Part shown: in pieces, positions 47,046-56,744 of the stretch | Numbering within the stretch: the first letter of the stretch is position 1 | How the letters are laid out: each line of letters begins with the position of its first letter | From: JBJMQS01 sp045802605 | Lineage (GTDB): Bacteria > Planctomycetota > Planctomycetia > Gemmatales > Gemmataceae | Length of the DNA stretch: 64,000 nucleotides | Direction: 5' to 3' | Assembly (NCBI GenBank): GCA_045802605.1 | Contig: JBJMQS010000066.1 | Location: forward strand, 186,001-250,000 | The notes under the pieces: model-generated | Told to the model about the DNA's origin: nothing | The model's database searches: none | The model's input: the letters and a program-made list of their open reading frames with translations, nothing else | Made by a program: the position numbers and the translations under genes

Positions 47046-48368
47046 ATGCGTGCAGTGAATTGGACTTCGGGATTGGTCGTATCAGGTCTCCTCTGCGTTG
47101 CCGTTGTCGCCCAGACGCCGGCCGGCAAGGACGATCTGATCGATCGGACCAAGCAAATTTCAGCCGTCGCCTCGCAAAAGGGCGAGGCCGACGCACGGCT
47201 CGCACTTCGCGAGGCGGCCCATGTGGAAAAGTCCAATCCAGCGGCCGCGCTTGCAACGTTAAAGGCGGGGTTGGCGGCGATTGAGACCGATGCCGCGTTG
47301 CCTGCTGTTCAGAAGGCGAAGCTTCAGCGCATATTCCACGACCAGATTCGCATAATTGAGGGTGGACCGGAATCACCCGAGCAAATTGCTGCTCGCCAAA
47401 AAGCCGAGGAAGCTCGCCAAGCAGCGGTCAAAGCCGAGACTGATAAACGCATCGCTGAAGAGACCAAGGTGAAACAAGGTCTCGAACAGGTTGTCAAACT
47501 TCGCAAGGAAGGCAAGACGGCGGAAGCTGACAAAGCCGTGACCGACTTGGCGAAGAACCATCCGCAGAGCTTGGCCGTTCAACTGCTCACTGGCAAACAA
47601 ACCACAGAAAAGGCACTCGCCGCGGATCAGCAAGTTCGCAAAGACACGAGCAAAGCGACCGTCACAGTCATGCGCGATGTGGACAACTCGGGCGTACCCA
47701 TCACCGGTGATATTCAGTTCCCGAAGGATTGGCAGGAACGGACCAAAAATCGAAGGGACGCGGCCGCCCCCACACCGGAGGAACGTCAGCTCATCGCCGT
47801 TCTCGACCGACCAATCGACGTGCGCTACAAGAATAGCCGATTCCAAGATGTGATGGATCATCTTTCGGAGACGCTGGGGCGAACGATCATCGTCGATGGC
47901 ACGGCCCTTCCCGAAGCCGGGGTGAATTACGACACGCCGATCACATTCTCGGTTCGCGAACCAGTTGCTACCCGCGCGACTCTGCGGTCAATTCTGTCGC
48001 CGTTGAATCTAACGTTCGTGATTCGCGACAACGTGATTCACATTACGACGCCATCTCGCGCGAAAGACCTGATGATTACCAAGGTGTATTATCTCGGCGA
48101 TCTTATGACGGGCCTCGGACCGATGGGCGGAGCGCCGACCATCGGGTTCAACATGGATCAGATCCAGGCGGTGCAGAACGTGACGGCGATTGTTGAGATG
48201 ATTCGCAATGCCATCGATCCGATGAGCTGGGAAAATAAAGGGGGCCAGGGTTCGATCGGCGTGACCATGCAAACGATGTCGATCGTCGTGCGGCAAAGCC
48301 AGGAAGTGCACGCGATGCTGCGGGGCAGTCTCTATGGCCCGCCTAAAGCACCGCCAGCGCAGAAATAG
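47046..48368 (+). CDS. Exported protein with coiled coil and STN-like domain
   Basis: A 440-residue protein with a signal peptide (residues 1-23, cleaved near VVAQ). Residues 40-160 are charged helices with coiled-coil character (KAEEARQAAVKAETDKRIAE). A STN-like alpha/beta domain near residues 260-335 (RPIDVRYKNSRFQDVMDHL to NLTFVIRDNVIHIT) is the fold found before secretins and TonB receptors. The C-terminal 100 residues are mixed, with Met-Gly patches. GAGGA precedes the ATG. Its 3' end overlaps the convergent phosphatase by 26 bases. Its role, likely at an envelope complex, is not known. Confidence 0.75.
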   Translation: MRAVNWTSGLVVSGLLCVAVVAQTPAGKDDLIDRTKQISAVASQKGEADARLALREAAHVEKSNPAAALATLKAGLAAIETDAALPAVQKAKLQRIFHDQIRIIEGGPESPEQIAARQKAEEARQAAVKAETDKRIAEETKVKQGLEQVVKLRKEGKTAEADKAVTDLAKNHPQSLAVQLLTGKQTTEKALAADQQVRKDTSKATVTVMRDVDNSGVPITGDIQFPKDWQERTKNRRDAAAPTPEERQLIAVLDRPIDVRYKNSRFQDVMDHLSETLGRTIIVDGTALPEAGVNYDTPITFSVREPVATRATLRSILSPLNLTFVIRDNVIHITTPSRAKDLMITKVYYLGDLMTGLGPMGGAPTIGFNMDQIQAVQNVTAIVEMIRNAIDPMSWENKGGQGSIGVTMQTMSIVVRQSQEVHAMLRGSLYGPPKAPPAQK

Positions 48369-49152
48369 CCAGGTCGTGAAGGTGGCCATTGGTCGCAATT
48401 AGGCCGCCGATATGAGTTGGCGAAACATCGCCATAACGCAAGCTCGCGCCCTTAAATGTCGTTACTCTGCCACCGGCTTCTTCGACCAAGATGTGCCCGG
48501 CCGCCAAATCCCAGTCTTGCAGCGTGGCATAGTCGCACACATAAAGATCGGCTGAACCATCGGCGACCCGGGCGAGCTTCACTCCGGCTGAATATGTTTC
48601 GATGACGTGCATGGGATGAATTGCAGCGACTTCTTTTGAGGGCGGTGTTCCGGGCTTGGCGTGGCTCTGAATCAACTTGGCGTTTTCCAAGTGCGGGATC
48701 GTAGTGACCCGCACACGTCGTGGTCGAAGCTGGCCCTCTTGCCGCCAACAGCCCCCGCCGCGGGTGGCATAGACCTGGCGATCGTGGGACGGCTCCGCCA
48801 CAACTCCAACCGCCAATTCCCCACCGACGACCAGCGCGATCATGACCGAATATTCGCCATTTTTCATGACGAAACCGCGCGTGCCATCAATGGGATCGAT
48901 GATCCACATCCGATCGGCCTTCTGCGGCAAGCCAGCGAGCGCTTCGGTTTTCTCTTCGGCGCGGAATGCATCACCGGGGAACTCTTCAGAGAGACGGCGA
49001 AGAATGGCATCTTGGGAAGCGCGGTCGGCTTCAGTTGAGATGTCGGCCGGGGCGTGCCGATCCGCGGTGAGCTTTTCGCCGATGTCGAAAATGATTTTCG
49101 AGGCTGTCGCTGCCGCGTCTCGCGCGGCGGCCAGTTCTTTGGTGAAATCCAT
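48343..49152 (-). CDS. CysQ/inositol-phosphatase-like enzyme
   Basis: A 269-residue lithium-sensitive phosphatase fold. Metal-binding marks: AEEKTE near 65-70, DPIDGT at 86-91 (the two Asp and the Gly-Thr that bind Mg and phosphate), and DWDLAAGHILVEEAGG near residue 215. Family members remove phosphate from 3'-phosphoadenosine 5'-phosphate (CysQ), inositol phosphates or histidinol phosphate, and the exact substrate cannot be told. The start is the ATG at 49152, one base after the ABC gene stop, and the frame beyond it has no features. It follows an ABC exporter and probably belongs to its transcript. Confidence 0.88.
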   Translation of the reverse strand: MDFTKELAAARDAAATASKIIFDIGEKLTADRHAPADISTEADRASQDAILRRLSEEFPGDAFRAEEKTEALAGLPQKADRMWIIDPIDGTRGFVMKNGEYSVMIALVVGGELAVGVVAEPSHDRQVYATRGGGCWRQEGQLRPRRVRVTTIPHLENAKLIQSHAKPGTPPSKEVAAIHPMHVIETYSAGVKLARVADGSADLYVCDYATLQDWDLAAGHILVEEAGGRVTTFKGASLRYGDVSPTHIGGLIATNGHLHDLAISALAVL

Positions 49153-49153
49153 T

Positions 49154-51268
49154 TCAAGCCTGTCCGGCGAACTCGTTGAATTCCAAATAATGCAGATGCT
49201 TATACAAGTCGCTGGTGGCCAATAGCTCACGGTGCTCGCCGGCGGCCTCGATTTGGCCACGGTGGAGCAAGTACACCACGTCGCAGGAGCGGATGGTGGA
49301 AATGCGGTGAGCCAAGAAAATTACCGTTTTGCCAGGCAAAATTCGAGCAAGCGTGTCATCCACCAAGCCTTTCCGCTCTTCATCAAAAGGCGTGCGCGGC
49401 TCTTCGATGACATAGAGCGATGGGTCCTTCAGGATGGCCCGAGCAAGGGCAATGCGAAAGCGCTCGCTCGCTCGCAAAGAGACACCGAGGTCCCCGATGG
49501 GAGTCTCGTAACCATTGGACAATCGCTGAATGAATTGATGGGCATGGGCTAACTTCGCGCATTCGATGATCTGCGGCATCGTGACCGATGTGTCGCCACA
49601 GCCAATGTTGTTGGCGACACTGTCGTTGAAAATCAAGTTGCTCCACAAGACCATGCCAATCTGTGCCCGCAGCGATTCGAGCGTGAGCGCTCGCAGGCTT
49701 TTCCCATCGATGCGAACTTCACCTGTTGTGGCATCCAGAAATCGGACGAGCAAATAGACCAAGGCATGTTTTTCGGTGTCGTCCGAGCCCACGATAGCGA
49801 CCCGCTGGCCTGCTTCGATGGTCAAATCGAGATCGTTCAGCAACAACCGGCCGGTGCCCGGTTCCCGCAAGCTCACCGAGCGAAATTGAATGTCCCGTGA
49901 AATGCCGGCCAAAAATTCGGCCCCCATCACTTGTCCAATCTCGGCCGGTCGATCGAGGAACTCGAAGACGCGCACTGCCGAATCGCGTCCACGGCGAATG
50001 ACTCGCCGCTCTTCCAATATCCGCGCCAGCGGCCAATACGCCGTCGCCAATGTGGCCACGAGCAGCGTCAGTCGTCCCGCCCCTGCGGTTCCCTGCAGGA
50101 CCGTGAAGCCCGCTAAAGCGAGGGCCAGCACGGCCGCGACCGTGGCGAGAAATAGTAAGAATGGCCGGAAAAGTGACTCGCTTTGCGAGCGCTGCGATGA
50201 GGCCTCGGCATAGTCCGCCAACTGCCGTTCAACGCGTGATTGATTGAACGCATCCATCAGATTGGATTTCACCAACCGCATCATTGAGACGCTCTCTTGG
50301 AGCAATGCCAACTGTGCCGCGGCGCGGCGAGCCTGCACTCGGGCGCGATCGCGGAATTTGGCGGCGAGATATCCGCCAACCAAAATGACGACGGCCGCCA
50401 ACAAGATGCAGGCGAGGCCAACCCAAAAGTCGAGGGCCAACGCAAAAATCACGAGCAGCGAGAGGAGGATCGGTTCGAAAAACCGCGTCGTGACTTCCGC
50501 ATAGAGAGCGTCATGAATGTTTTGAATGTGCCTGACGAACAACTCGACCGGCTCACCGCCATTGCCTTCGTGCAGAGCCAATGTGCCGAGGCGATTTGTG
50601 TGGTGATAGACCGCCCGTCGCAGGCGAGTCGCGGCGTCCAGCGTCGTCACGGCCGCCGCGTGGTTCATCCAGTGGTAAAGGCCGGCCCTCAAGATCGCGA
50701 CGAGTATTGCCAAGAAAGTAAGGAGAAGCAGGTACGGCACATTCTCGCCGGAGCCGGATGGTCGCCAGGTCCATGGATTCCATGATGCCAGCCAGCCGAA
50801 TACTCGTTGCGTCAGGCCCGGTTGGCGCACGAGTAAACCGAGGAGCCCCATGGCCGGGGATGGTTGATTTTCAACGAGGACCGCATGCCGATAGTGCTCG
50901 GCGGCGGAATCACTAACGCGGTGCTTGAAGAGGTCATAGACCTGGGCGCGCCAGAGCCATTCGCGAGCATTTGCGGGGATTTCGCTGCGTCGTTCCTCGG
51001 GGAGGAAACCTGCAAGAATCCTTTCGTTGCCTTCCGCGCCGAGCCGGCCTAATTCTTCATCGGATTGAATACGAACATTGTCATTGAGTTCGGAATAGGT
51101 GGGGACACGACCGCGGTGAATTAGCAAGTCGATAAACAGGCCCAAGAACACGAACAAGCCAAGCGTGCAAAGAGCAGTGCCGATCGCGGCAAAATGAGCG
51201 ATCCACTTGTGCGACGCAGTGAAATTCAGAAACGATTCGGCACGAGCGTAGGCGGAACGGGGTTCCAA
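49154..51268 (-). CDS. ABC exporter half-transporter with eroded nucleotide-binding domain
   Basis: A 704-residue fused membrane/NBD protein. The first 420 residues have six helices and cytoplasmic coupling helices (FVRHIQNIHDALYAEVTTRF), like lipid or peptide exporters. The NBD (470-690) keeps its fold but not its motifs. Walker A reads VGSDDTEKHA (the GxxGxGKS pattern is lost except for the first Gly and the Lys). The Q-loop is LWSNLIF instead of a Gln. The signature LSGGQ is replaced by LRASE. Walker B ends IEEP. The D-loop (TPFD) and H-loop (AHRIS) remain. It may be inactive as an ATPase or part of a special family. Gap to the phosphatase is one base. Confidence 0.8.
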   Translation of the reverse strand: MEPRSAYARAESFLNFTASHKWIAHFAAIGTALCTLGLFVFLGLFIDLLIHRGRVPTYSELNDNVRIQSDEELGRLGAEGNERILAGFLPEERRSEIPANAREWLWRAQVYDLFKHRVSDSAAEHYRHAVLVENQPSPAMGLLGLLVRQPGLTQRVFGWLASWNPWTWRPSGSGENVPYLLLLTFLAILVAILRAGLYHWMNHAAAVTTLDAATRLRRAVYHHTNRLGTLALHEGNGGEPVELFVRHIQNIHDALYAEVTTRFFEPILLSLLVIFALALDFWVGLACILLAAVVILVGGYLAAKFRDRARVQARRAAAQLALLQESVSMMRLVKSNLMDAFNQSRVERQLADYAEASSQRSQSESLFRPFLLFLATVAAVLALALAGFTVLQGTAGAGRLTLLVATLATAYWPLARILEERRVIRRGRDSAVRVFEFLDRPAEIGQVMGAEFLAGISRDIQFRSVSLREPGTGRLLLNDLDLTIEAGQRVAIVGSDDTEKHALVYLLVRFLDATTGEVRIDGKSLRALTLESLRAQIGMVLWSNLIFNDSVANNIGCGDTSVTMPQIIECAKLAHAHQFIQRLSNGYETPIGDLGVSLRASERFRIALARAILKDPSLYVIEEPRTPFDEERKGLVDDTLARILPGKTVIFLAHRISTIRSCDVVYLLHRGQIEAAGEHRELLATSDLYKHLHYLEFNEFAGQA

Positions 51269-51397
51269 AGCTTCCTCCGAGGCTGGCGTGCGACGGTGAG
51301 CCTGCTGCTGGACACACCGATTGTATCACCGGCCCCGCTGCGACTGTACGTCTGTTTGGCTGCAGTTGGCCCGCGACTGCGAAACTCTGCTCGCAAA

Positions 51398-52630
51398 TTA
51401 GGCCAAATCGCGATCTTCGATCAGAAACAGGCCCGCAAAAAGGGACATCACTGTGTAAATGACCGCGTAAAGCCCCGCACTGGCGACATAAACTGCAAAT
51501 CGACTCGGTTGAAGGTAGGTCTCCCGCATGAACACTTGATCGGTGCTGAAAAAGTTGAACGACGGCAACACCTTGTCCATGAGCTGCGCCAGGAAAGCCA
51601 CCAGCGTCAGCGCCCCGCCCGATTTCTGACTGAGTTGCTCCGACTCGCGGGCCAGAATGGGAGCAAGATTCCCTAACAGGTAAAAGATCAAGCAAACGTT
51701 CAGCGAAACGATCATGGGCAGCCGCGTCGCGAGGGATGCCGCAATGGCCAACATGATCATGACTTGGCCGAAGCCGAGCGCGAGGCCGCAGAGGTTCGCC
51801 AAGCTTTCGCCGAGCCACAATCCGATTCCTTTGATGAAGCCGGTTCCTTCCGGCCCAAGGTCGAGTTGCAGAGGTCCAAAATGCTGCATTGCGGGGACGA
51901 TCTTCGCTTGCACGGCATTGGAAAGTGGATCGATCGTATCTTCCAGTCGTACTTGGAACGGCTTCCAATAGATCATCCAGTTTTGCACCCAGCTCAACAA
52001 CACAGTCATTGCCGCTGCCGCGAGCAAGATGCCAAAGAACTTGCCCAACAAGAATTGGCGCCGGGTCACCGGCTTGCTCATGAGCGTGACGGCGGTGCGG
52101 CCTTCGATCTCTTCGCTGATGGAAATGCTCGCAGCCAACACGGCAAAGAGCAGCGTTGACAATTTGATCATGTCGAAACTGAGCTGCTTCATCATCTTGA
52201 AGTCATCGCCAAACGAGAAGTATGGGATGAACACCGAAATGACGAGCAGAATGATGACGCCACCGATGATCAACCAAAACATCGGTTGACGATAGCCTTC
52301 GCGAAACGCGGCTAGGGCGACCGTGCCACCCTTGGGCCAAAGCCAAAGCAATACGGCAAGGACAGTAATAATTGCGTCGATGCCGAGCTGAAGGTGCAGT
52401 ATTGACGCATAAACTTGACCGTCAAATTCCAGCTTGCTCGGGTCGTTGCGAAACTGCATCAGGGCGAATAAACCCACGGCCCCGAGCAATACTCCGCCAA
52501 CAAAGCCCAACCAGACCGACGGCCTTCGGATGGCCGCACCGGCCTGCTGCGGATCGATAGCGATGAGCCACGGGAGTGCGGCCAAGCCTTGCAGAAGCGC
52601 CAGTCCCAATGCAATGAAAATGGAATTCAT
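51398..52630 (-). CDS. ABC-2 type transporter permease
   Basis: A 410-residue membrane protein with about eight hydrophobic helices (near 3-23, 37-60, 85-105, 130-150, 190-225 and later). The cytoplasmic segment EEIEGRTAVTLMSKPVTRRQ near residue 185 has the GxxxxLLxxPVxR pattern of ABC-2 permeases such as NosY, where it couples to the ATPase. The outer loop after residue 225 is longer than usual. It is followed, 129 bases later on the same strand, by the eroded ABC protein, which might or might not be its partner. nadK lies upstream. The cargo is not known. Confidence 0.85.
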   Translation of the reverse strand: MNSIFIALGLALLQGLAALPWLIAIDPQQAGAAIRRPSVWLGFVGGVLLGAVGLFALMQFRNDPSKLEFDGQVYASILHLQLGIDAIITVLAVLLWLWPKGGTVALAAFREGYRQPMFWLIIGGVIILLVISVFIPYFSFGDDFKMMKQLSFDMIKLSTLLFAVLAASISISEEIEGRTAVTLMSKPVTRRQFLLGKFFGILLAAAAMTVLLSWVQNWMIYWKPFQVRLEDTIDPLSNAVQAKIVPAMQHFGPLQLDLGPEGTGFIKGIGLWLGESLANLCGLALGFGQVMIMLAIAASLATRLPMIVSLNVCLIFYLLGNLAPILARESEQLSQKSGGALTLVAFLAQLMDKVLPSFNFFSTDQVFMRETYLQPSRFAVYVASAGLYAVIYTVMSLFAGLFLIEDRDLA

Positions 52631-52679
52631 TTCGACAGTTTACAAAAAGCCAGTTGAGTGAACATTTGACATTACGCCG

Positions 52680-53528
52680 CTACTGGCCCGAGGGTTCGCC
52701 GCCCTGATAGTTCGGGGTCGTGCCCCACCGCAACTTGTCGCGTAATGTGCGGAAATAGCTTTTTCCAGGCACTTTCACGAGTTGAAACGTGACTGGCGCT
52801 CTTCGAACTTCGATAACGGGCTCGTCAGCCAATGGAATTTGATCCTGCCCGTCGATCACGAGCCAAGCCCCTTGCGGCTGGTTCAGACGAATTGTGTAAA
52901 CCTTGTCCGCGGACTCGACGACGGGCCGGGCGGCCAACGAATGCGCGGCGAATGGCGTGACCACAAAGGCCGGCAGTTGTTGGCCCAGAATCGGGCCGCC
53001 GGCCGCCAGGTTGTGAGCGGTTGAGCCAATGGGCGTACTGACGATGATGCCATCGCCGCCAAATTTGAGTACGGCCTCGCCGTCAATCTCCAGGGTTACT
53101 TGCAGCATCCGAAACGGGTGGCCGGCCAAGACAGCCACTTCGTTTAAGCCCAAGAATGTTTGCTGGGCTCCTGCCCCGGATAGACGACACTCAAACATGA
53201 TGTGCGGCGCGATTGAGTATTCGCCGCGGACAATTTGGGGCAAATGGCTTTCGACTTCGCCGAGCGCCAGATCCGCCAAAAATCCCAACAGCCCGAGGTT
53301 GATGCCCAACACCGGCACTTGGTGATACGCCATCTGCCGGGCGGCGCGGAGAATGGCACCGTCGCCACCCAGAACGAATGCGAGGTCGGCTTCTTTTGTG
53401 CTCAGGTCTTGTGTTTGGTCGAGGTCGAATGCGACGACTTCGCCAAATGACGCAAGCCGCGGCAGCAGTTGCTGCGCGGCCTCACGCACGCCAGGTCGAA
53501 GAGCGTTCCCGAGGACGAAAAATCGCAT
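52680..53528 (-). CDS. nadK: NAD kinase
   Basis: Makes NADP from NAD and ATP; 282 residues. The diagnostic motif GGDG is at residues 54-57 (FVLGGDGAIL), followed by GINLGLLGFLAD and TPIGSTAHNLAAGGP near residue 180, which binds the substrate. The C-terminal beta-sandwich has the usual strand pairs (VVDGQDQIPLADE). Length is normal (about 280-305). It lies between dxs (21 bases upstream) and the ABC-2 permease gene, on the same strand, so it may be expressed with the isoprenoid genes. Confidence 0.95.
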   Translation of the reverse strand: MRFFVLGNALRPGVREAAQQLLPRLASFGEVVAFDLDQTQDLSTKEADLAFVLGGDGAILRAARQMAYHQVPVLGINLGLLGFLADLALGEVESHLPQIVRGEYSIAPHIMFECRLSGAGAQQTFLGLNEVAVLAGHPFRMLQVTLEIDGEAVLKFGGDGIIVSTPIGSTAHNLAAGGPILGQQLPAFVVTPFAAHSLAARPVVESADKVYTIRLNQPQGAWLVIDGQDQIPLADEPVIEVRRAPVTFQLVKVPGKSYFRTLRDKLRWGTTPNYQGGEPSGQ

Positions 53529-53549
53529 GTGCGGCCCCGGAACGCGTGA

Positions 53550-55469
53550 TTAAGCTCGGCTCAACTTCGCGCGCTTCGGCGCCGTGGTTCGCCGGGAGTT
53601 CTTTAGCACAGCGGCGGCGATGCCGTCCGCGTCCAAACCGTGTTCTGCCAACAATTCTCCGCGCTCGCCATGTTCGATAAATCGGTCGGGCAAGCCGAGC
53701 CGAACGATGTGCCGCGCATCGAGCCCCGCCGCATTGACGGCCTCCAAGACGGCCGAGCCGAATCCACCTTCGAGCGTTCCTTCTTCCACCGTGACGACGA
53801 CGGGCAAATTCTCGACTGCTTTTAGGATCGTCTCGCGATCCAGCGGTTTGACAAACCGAGCGTTGATTACCCCCACGTGCAAGCCTTCGGCCCGCAGCTT
53901 TTGGGCGGCTTCGACGCATGCCGGAAACATAGTGCCAAACGCGATGAGGGCACCGTCTTCGCCCCAGTCGTAGACTTCCGCCTTGCCGAGTTCGATCGGC
54001 GCGGGCGTTCGCTCGATGCGCTCCAGATTCGCCTTCGGATAGCGCATCGAAGTCGGCGAAGTCTGTTCCAGCGCGAACGTCAGCATTGGCGCTACGTCGA
54101 ACTCGTCGCCTGGTGCCATCACGATCATGTTCGGGAAGAGGCGCATATACGGCACGTCGAAAACGCCGTGGTGCGTGGGGCCGTCGGGACCAGTAAGGCC
54201 AGCCCGATCCAAGGTAAAGATCACGGGCAGGTTTTGCAGGGCAACTTCCTGGAAAATCTGATCGAACGACCGTTGAAGGAATGTCGAGTAAATGTCCACG
54301 ATCGGCTTCACGCCGACTTTGGCCATGCCGGCGGCGAACGCCACCGCGTGTGACTCGCAGATACCCACGTCAAATAACCGGTCCGGGTAGGCCTCACGAA
54401 TCGGCTCCAACTTGTTCCCTTGGCACATCGCCGCCGTGATGACCGTGACCTTGGGATCGGCTTTCATGGCCGCGGCAATCGCCCCTGACATTGCATCCGT
54501 GTATGCCTTCGCGCCGCCCTTCTTGAACGACACGATCGTGCGGTTCGGCCCAACTTCAGAGAAGACGGGCGGTGTGTGGTAAGTGACGGGATCAGCACAT
54601 GCTTCGGGCACGCCGTGGCCTTTTTCGGTCAGGACATGCAGAAGGACTGGGCCCTTCTGATCTTTCAGCCGTTTCATCCACCGGCGCAATGTGGGAAGAT
54701 CATGACCATTGATTGGGCCAAAGTAGCGAAACCCAAGCTCCTCGAACAACATGCCGCCCGAGAACATCGCTTTGAGGCCGTCGCGGAATTGCTCCAGCGT
54801 CTCCTTGGCCATGTCGCCGAAGTGGCCGAGCCGTTCGAGCCAGTGCGACAAAGACTTCTTGCCATCTTGATAGAAGCTCGAAGTCCGCGACTTGTCGAGC
54901 ATCGATGCCAAGCCGCCGGTACGCGGACAGATCGACATCTTGTTGTCGTTCAGAATCACCATCAAGTTCGCATCGAGCCCGCCAGCGTTATTCAGCGCTT
55001 CGAACACGATGCCCGAGGGGAGCGCGCCGTCGCCGATCACCGCGACACTGTGGCGATCTTTGCGGCCAGACAGATCATCGCCGATCTTCAAGCCAAGCGC
55101 GGTCGAGACACTGCACCCGGCATGGCCGGTCATGAAGAGGTCGTATTCGCTTTCGTTCGGATTGGGGTAGCCCATCAAGCCGCCGCGGGTGCGGATGGTG
55201 CCAAACTCGGAATAGCGTCCCGTGATGAGCTTGTGCGGATAAATCTGGTGGCCCGTGTCCCAGATCAGCCGGTCTTTGCTGAAGTCATACGTCAGATGGA
55301 GGGCCAAACACAATTCGACGACGCCAAGGTTGGAGGCGAAGTGGGCCGGGCGGATGCTCAGCACGCGAACGAGCTCGTCGCGCATCTCGTGGGTGAGTTG
55401 CGTGAGTTGCTCGTCCGTCAAACCGCGGAGGTCCGCGGGACTGTGAATTCGGCCCAGAACAGTGTCCAT
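53550..55469 (-). CDS. dxs: 1-deoxy-D-xylulose-5-phosphate synthase
   Basis: First enzyme of the methylerythritol phosphate pathway: condenses pyruvate and glyceraldehyde 3-phosphate with thiamine diphosphate. A 639-residue protein with the GHQIYPHKLITGR active-site histidine near residue 75, the thiamine motif VIGDGALPSGIVFEALNNAG near 148 (GDG and the NN pair), and the transketolase pyrimidine-binding block DRAGLTGPDGPTHHGVFD near residue 410. Length is typical (620-640). AAGGAGGAGC precedes the ATG at 55469. The prenyl transferase gene ends 18 bases upstream on the same strand. Together they supply isoprenoids. Confidence 0.95.
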   Translation of the reverse strand: MDTVLGRIHSPADLRGLTDEQLTQLTHEMRDELVRVLSIRPAHFASNLGVVELCLALHLTYDFSKDRLIWDTGHQIYPHKLITGRYSEFGTIRTRGGLMGYPNPNESEYDLFMTGHAGCSVSTALGLKIGDDLSGRKDRHSVAVIGDGALPSGIVFEALNNAGGLDANLMVILNDNKMSICPRTGGLASMLDKSRTSSFYQDGKKSLSHWLERLGHFGDMAKETLEQFRDGLKAMFSGGMLFEELGFRYFGPINGHDLPTLRRWMKRLKDQKGPVLLHVLTEKGHGVPEACADPVTYHTPPVFSEVGPNRTIVSFKKGGAKAYTDAMSGAIAAAMKADPKVTVITAAMCQGNKLEPIREAYPDRLFDVGICESHAVAFAAGMAKVGVKPIVDIYSTFLQRSFDQIFQEVALQNLPVIFTLDRAGLTGPDGPTHHGVFDVPYMRLFPNMIVMAPGDEFDVAPMLTFALEQTSPTSMRYPKANLERIERTPAPIELGKAEVYDWGEDGALIAFGTMFPACVEAAQKLRAEGLHVGVINARFVKPLDRETILKAVENLPVVVTVEEGTLEGGFGSAVLEAVNAAGLDARHIVRLGLPDRFIEHGERGELLAEHGLDADGIAAAVLKNSRRTTAPKRAKLSRA

Positions 55470-55486
55470 CGCCAGCTCCTCCTTGT

Positions 55487-56368
55487 TCAGCGATCCCGTC
55501 CGCAAACGTCGCGTGCTAGTTCCTTGAGCCGCTTCGCCGCGGGGCCCAGCGGCTCAAGTGCCGCCTCGGCCTCGAATGATAGCTCTTGTGCCCGGCGCCG
55601 ACTTTCGGACATGCCGAGCAATCCCGGGTATGTCAGCTTACCGCGGGTTGCGTCTTTGCCCACCGCTTTGCCGGCCACGCCCGCATCACCATCCACGTCC
55701 AGCAAATCGTCCGTGATCTGAAACATCAGGCCGAACGCCTGCCCGAATCGATCGAGCGAAACGACAACTGCCGGGTTCGCCTGAGCGACGAGCCCCCCGA
55801 TCCGCAGCGCGGCCCGAAAGAGCGCGCCGGTCTTCGCCTCGTGCACCGCTTGCAAGTCATCGACTTGGCCATCGGTGCGCTTTTCCCAGGCGAGGTCGAG
55901 TACCTGTCCCCCGACCATGCCACTCGCCCCGGCTCCTCGCGCCAGCTCTTTACAGCAGGCCGCTGCAATTGGCGGCGCGTAGCCACTTGCCAGTACCTCG
56001 AACGCCAGTGTCAAGAGCGCGTCACCAGCGAGAATTGCCATCGCCTCGCCGTATATCTTGTGACACGTCGGGCGACCCCGGCGAACATCGTCATCATCCA
56101 TCGCCGGCAGGTCATCGTGGATGAGCGAATAGGTATGAACCATTTCCACGGCGGCGCCGGCCGCCAATGCCTCGCCTGGCTTGCCGCCCGCCGCCTGGCA
56201 GGCTGCCAGAACGAGCTTGGGCCGGAGGCGTTTGCCGGGCGCCAGTAGGCTGTAAGCCATTGCTTCACGCAGGGTCTGCGGAATACCGGCCGCCGATTCC
56301 AGCAGCGTCGCCAGGGTGGCGTCGATGCGGTCCTGGCATCCTTCCAGGAGTTCGGACTCGCCTGTCAC
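55487..56368 (-). CDS. ispA: Polyprenyl (farnesyl/geranylgeranyl) diphosphate synthase
   Basis: A 293-residue trans-prenyltransferase that joins isopentenyl and allylic diphosphates. The first Asp-rich motif DDLPAMDDDD is near residue 84 (two extra residues between Asp pairs, as in bacterial farnesyl synthases), with GKRLRPKL earlier and the second motif FQITDDLLDVDGD near residue 220. Product length (C15 or C20) is not certain. The start is a GTG at 56368 with GAGGG upstream; the longer frame extends 85 codons with no family similarity. The order xseB-ispA-dxs is the same as in Escherichia coli, although here nadK follows. Confidence 0.92.
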   Translation of the reverse strand: MTGESELLEGCQDRIDATLATLLESAAGIPQTLREAMAYSLLAPGKRLRPKLVLAACQAAGGKPGEALAAGAAVEMVHTYSLIHDDLPAMDDDDVRRGRPTCHKIYGEAMAILAGDALLTLAFEVLASGYAPPIAAACCKELARGAGASGMVGGQVLDLAWEKRTDGQVDDLQAVHEAKTGALFRAALRIGGLVAQANPAVVVSLDRFGQAFGLMFQITDDLLDVDGDAGVAGKAVGKDATRGKLTYPGLLGMSESRRRAQELSFEAEAALEPLGPAAKRLKELARDVCGRDR

Positions 56369-56471
56369 GCTCGCCCTCAATGCATTAACCGGCCGAACGA
56401 CATTATCGTAACGCGGTCGGCTATATGTGCATATGCCGATACGGCCGGGGATGGGGTAATGATAGGGAGAT

Positions 56472-56744
56472 TCAGGACTTTTTGGCGCTTGGCTTGGCCT
56501 GAGATGACGCGTGCGCGAACGGCTGGAACACAGGTTGGCCGTTCTCATCCAATCCCGTGAGCAACTGAATTTTCTGCTCGGCTTGTTGCAGCCGCTCATA
56601 GCAGGCGCGGAGCAGTCCGACACCTTGCTCGTAACGACTCAGGGACGCGTCGAGCGTCATCGAGCCATCTTCCAGATCGCGCAGGACCTGTTCCAGTTCC
56701 GTCAAAGCGGCTTCGAAACTCGGCGGTGGAGTCGGTTCACTCAT
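56472..56744 (-). CDS. xseB: Exodeoxyribonuclease VII small subunit
   Basis: A 90-residue helical protein that binds XseA; the pair degrades single-stranded DNA into oligonucleotides. The two-helix pattern is present: SFEAALTELEQVLRDLEDGSMTLD, then SRYEQGVGLLRACYERLQQAEQKI (the family's FE-ALxxLExIV-LE and SL-xYExG-LLxxC). It overlaps xseA by four bases (ATGA type) and lies 103 bases before the prenyl transferase start. Length is in the usual range of 70-90, with a short charged tail. Confidence 0.93.
   Translation of the reverse strand: MSEPTPPPSFEAALTELEQVLRDLEDGSMTLDASLSRYEQGVGLLRACYERLQQAEQKIQLLTGLDENGQPVFQPFAHASSQAKPSAKKS

Noticed and set aside
54576..55721. A 381-residue plus-strand open frame
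   Set aside because: It lies opposite dxs and the end of the prenyl transferase gene, which are clear enzymes. It is low in hydrophobic pattern and rich in Arg, and is a GC-driven shadow.
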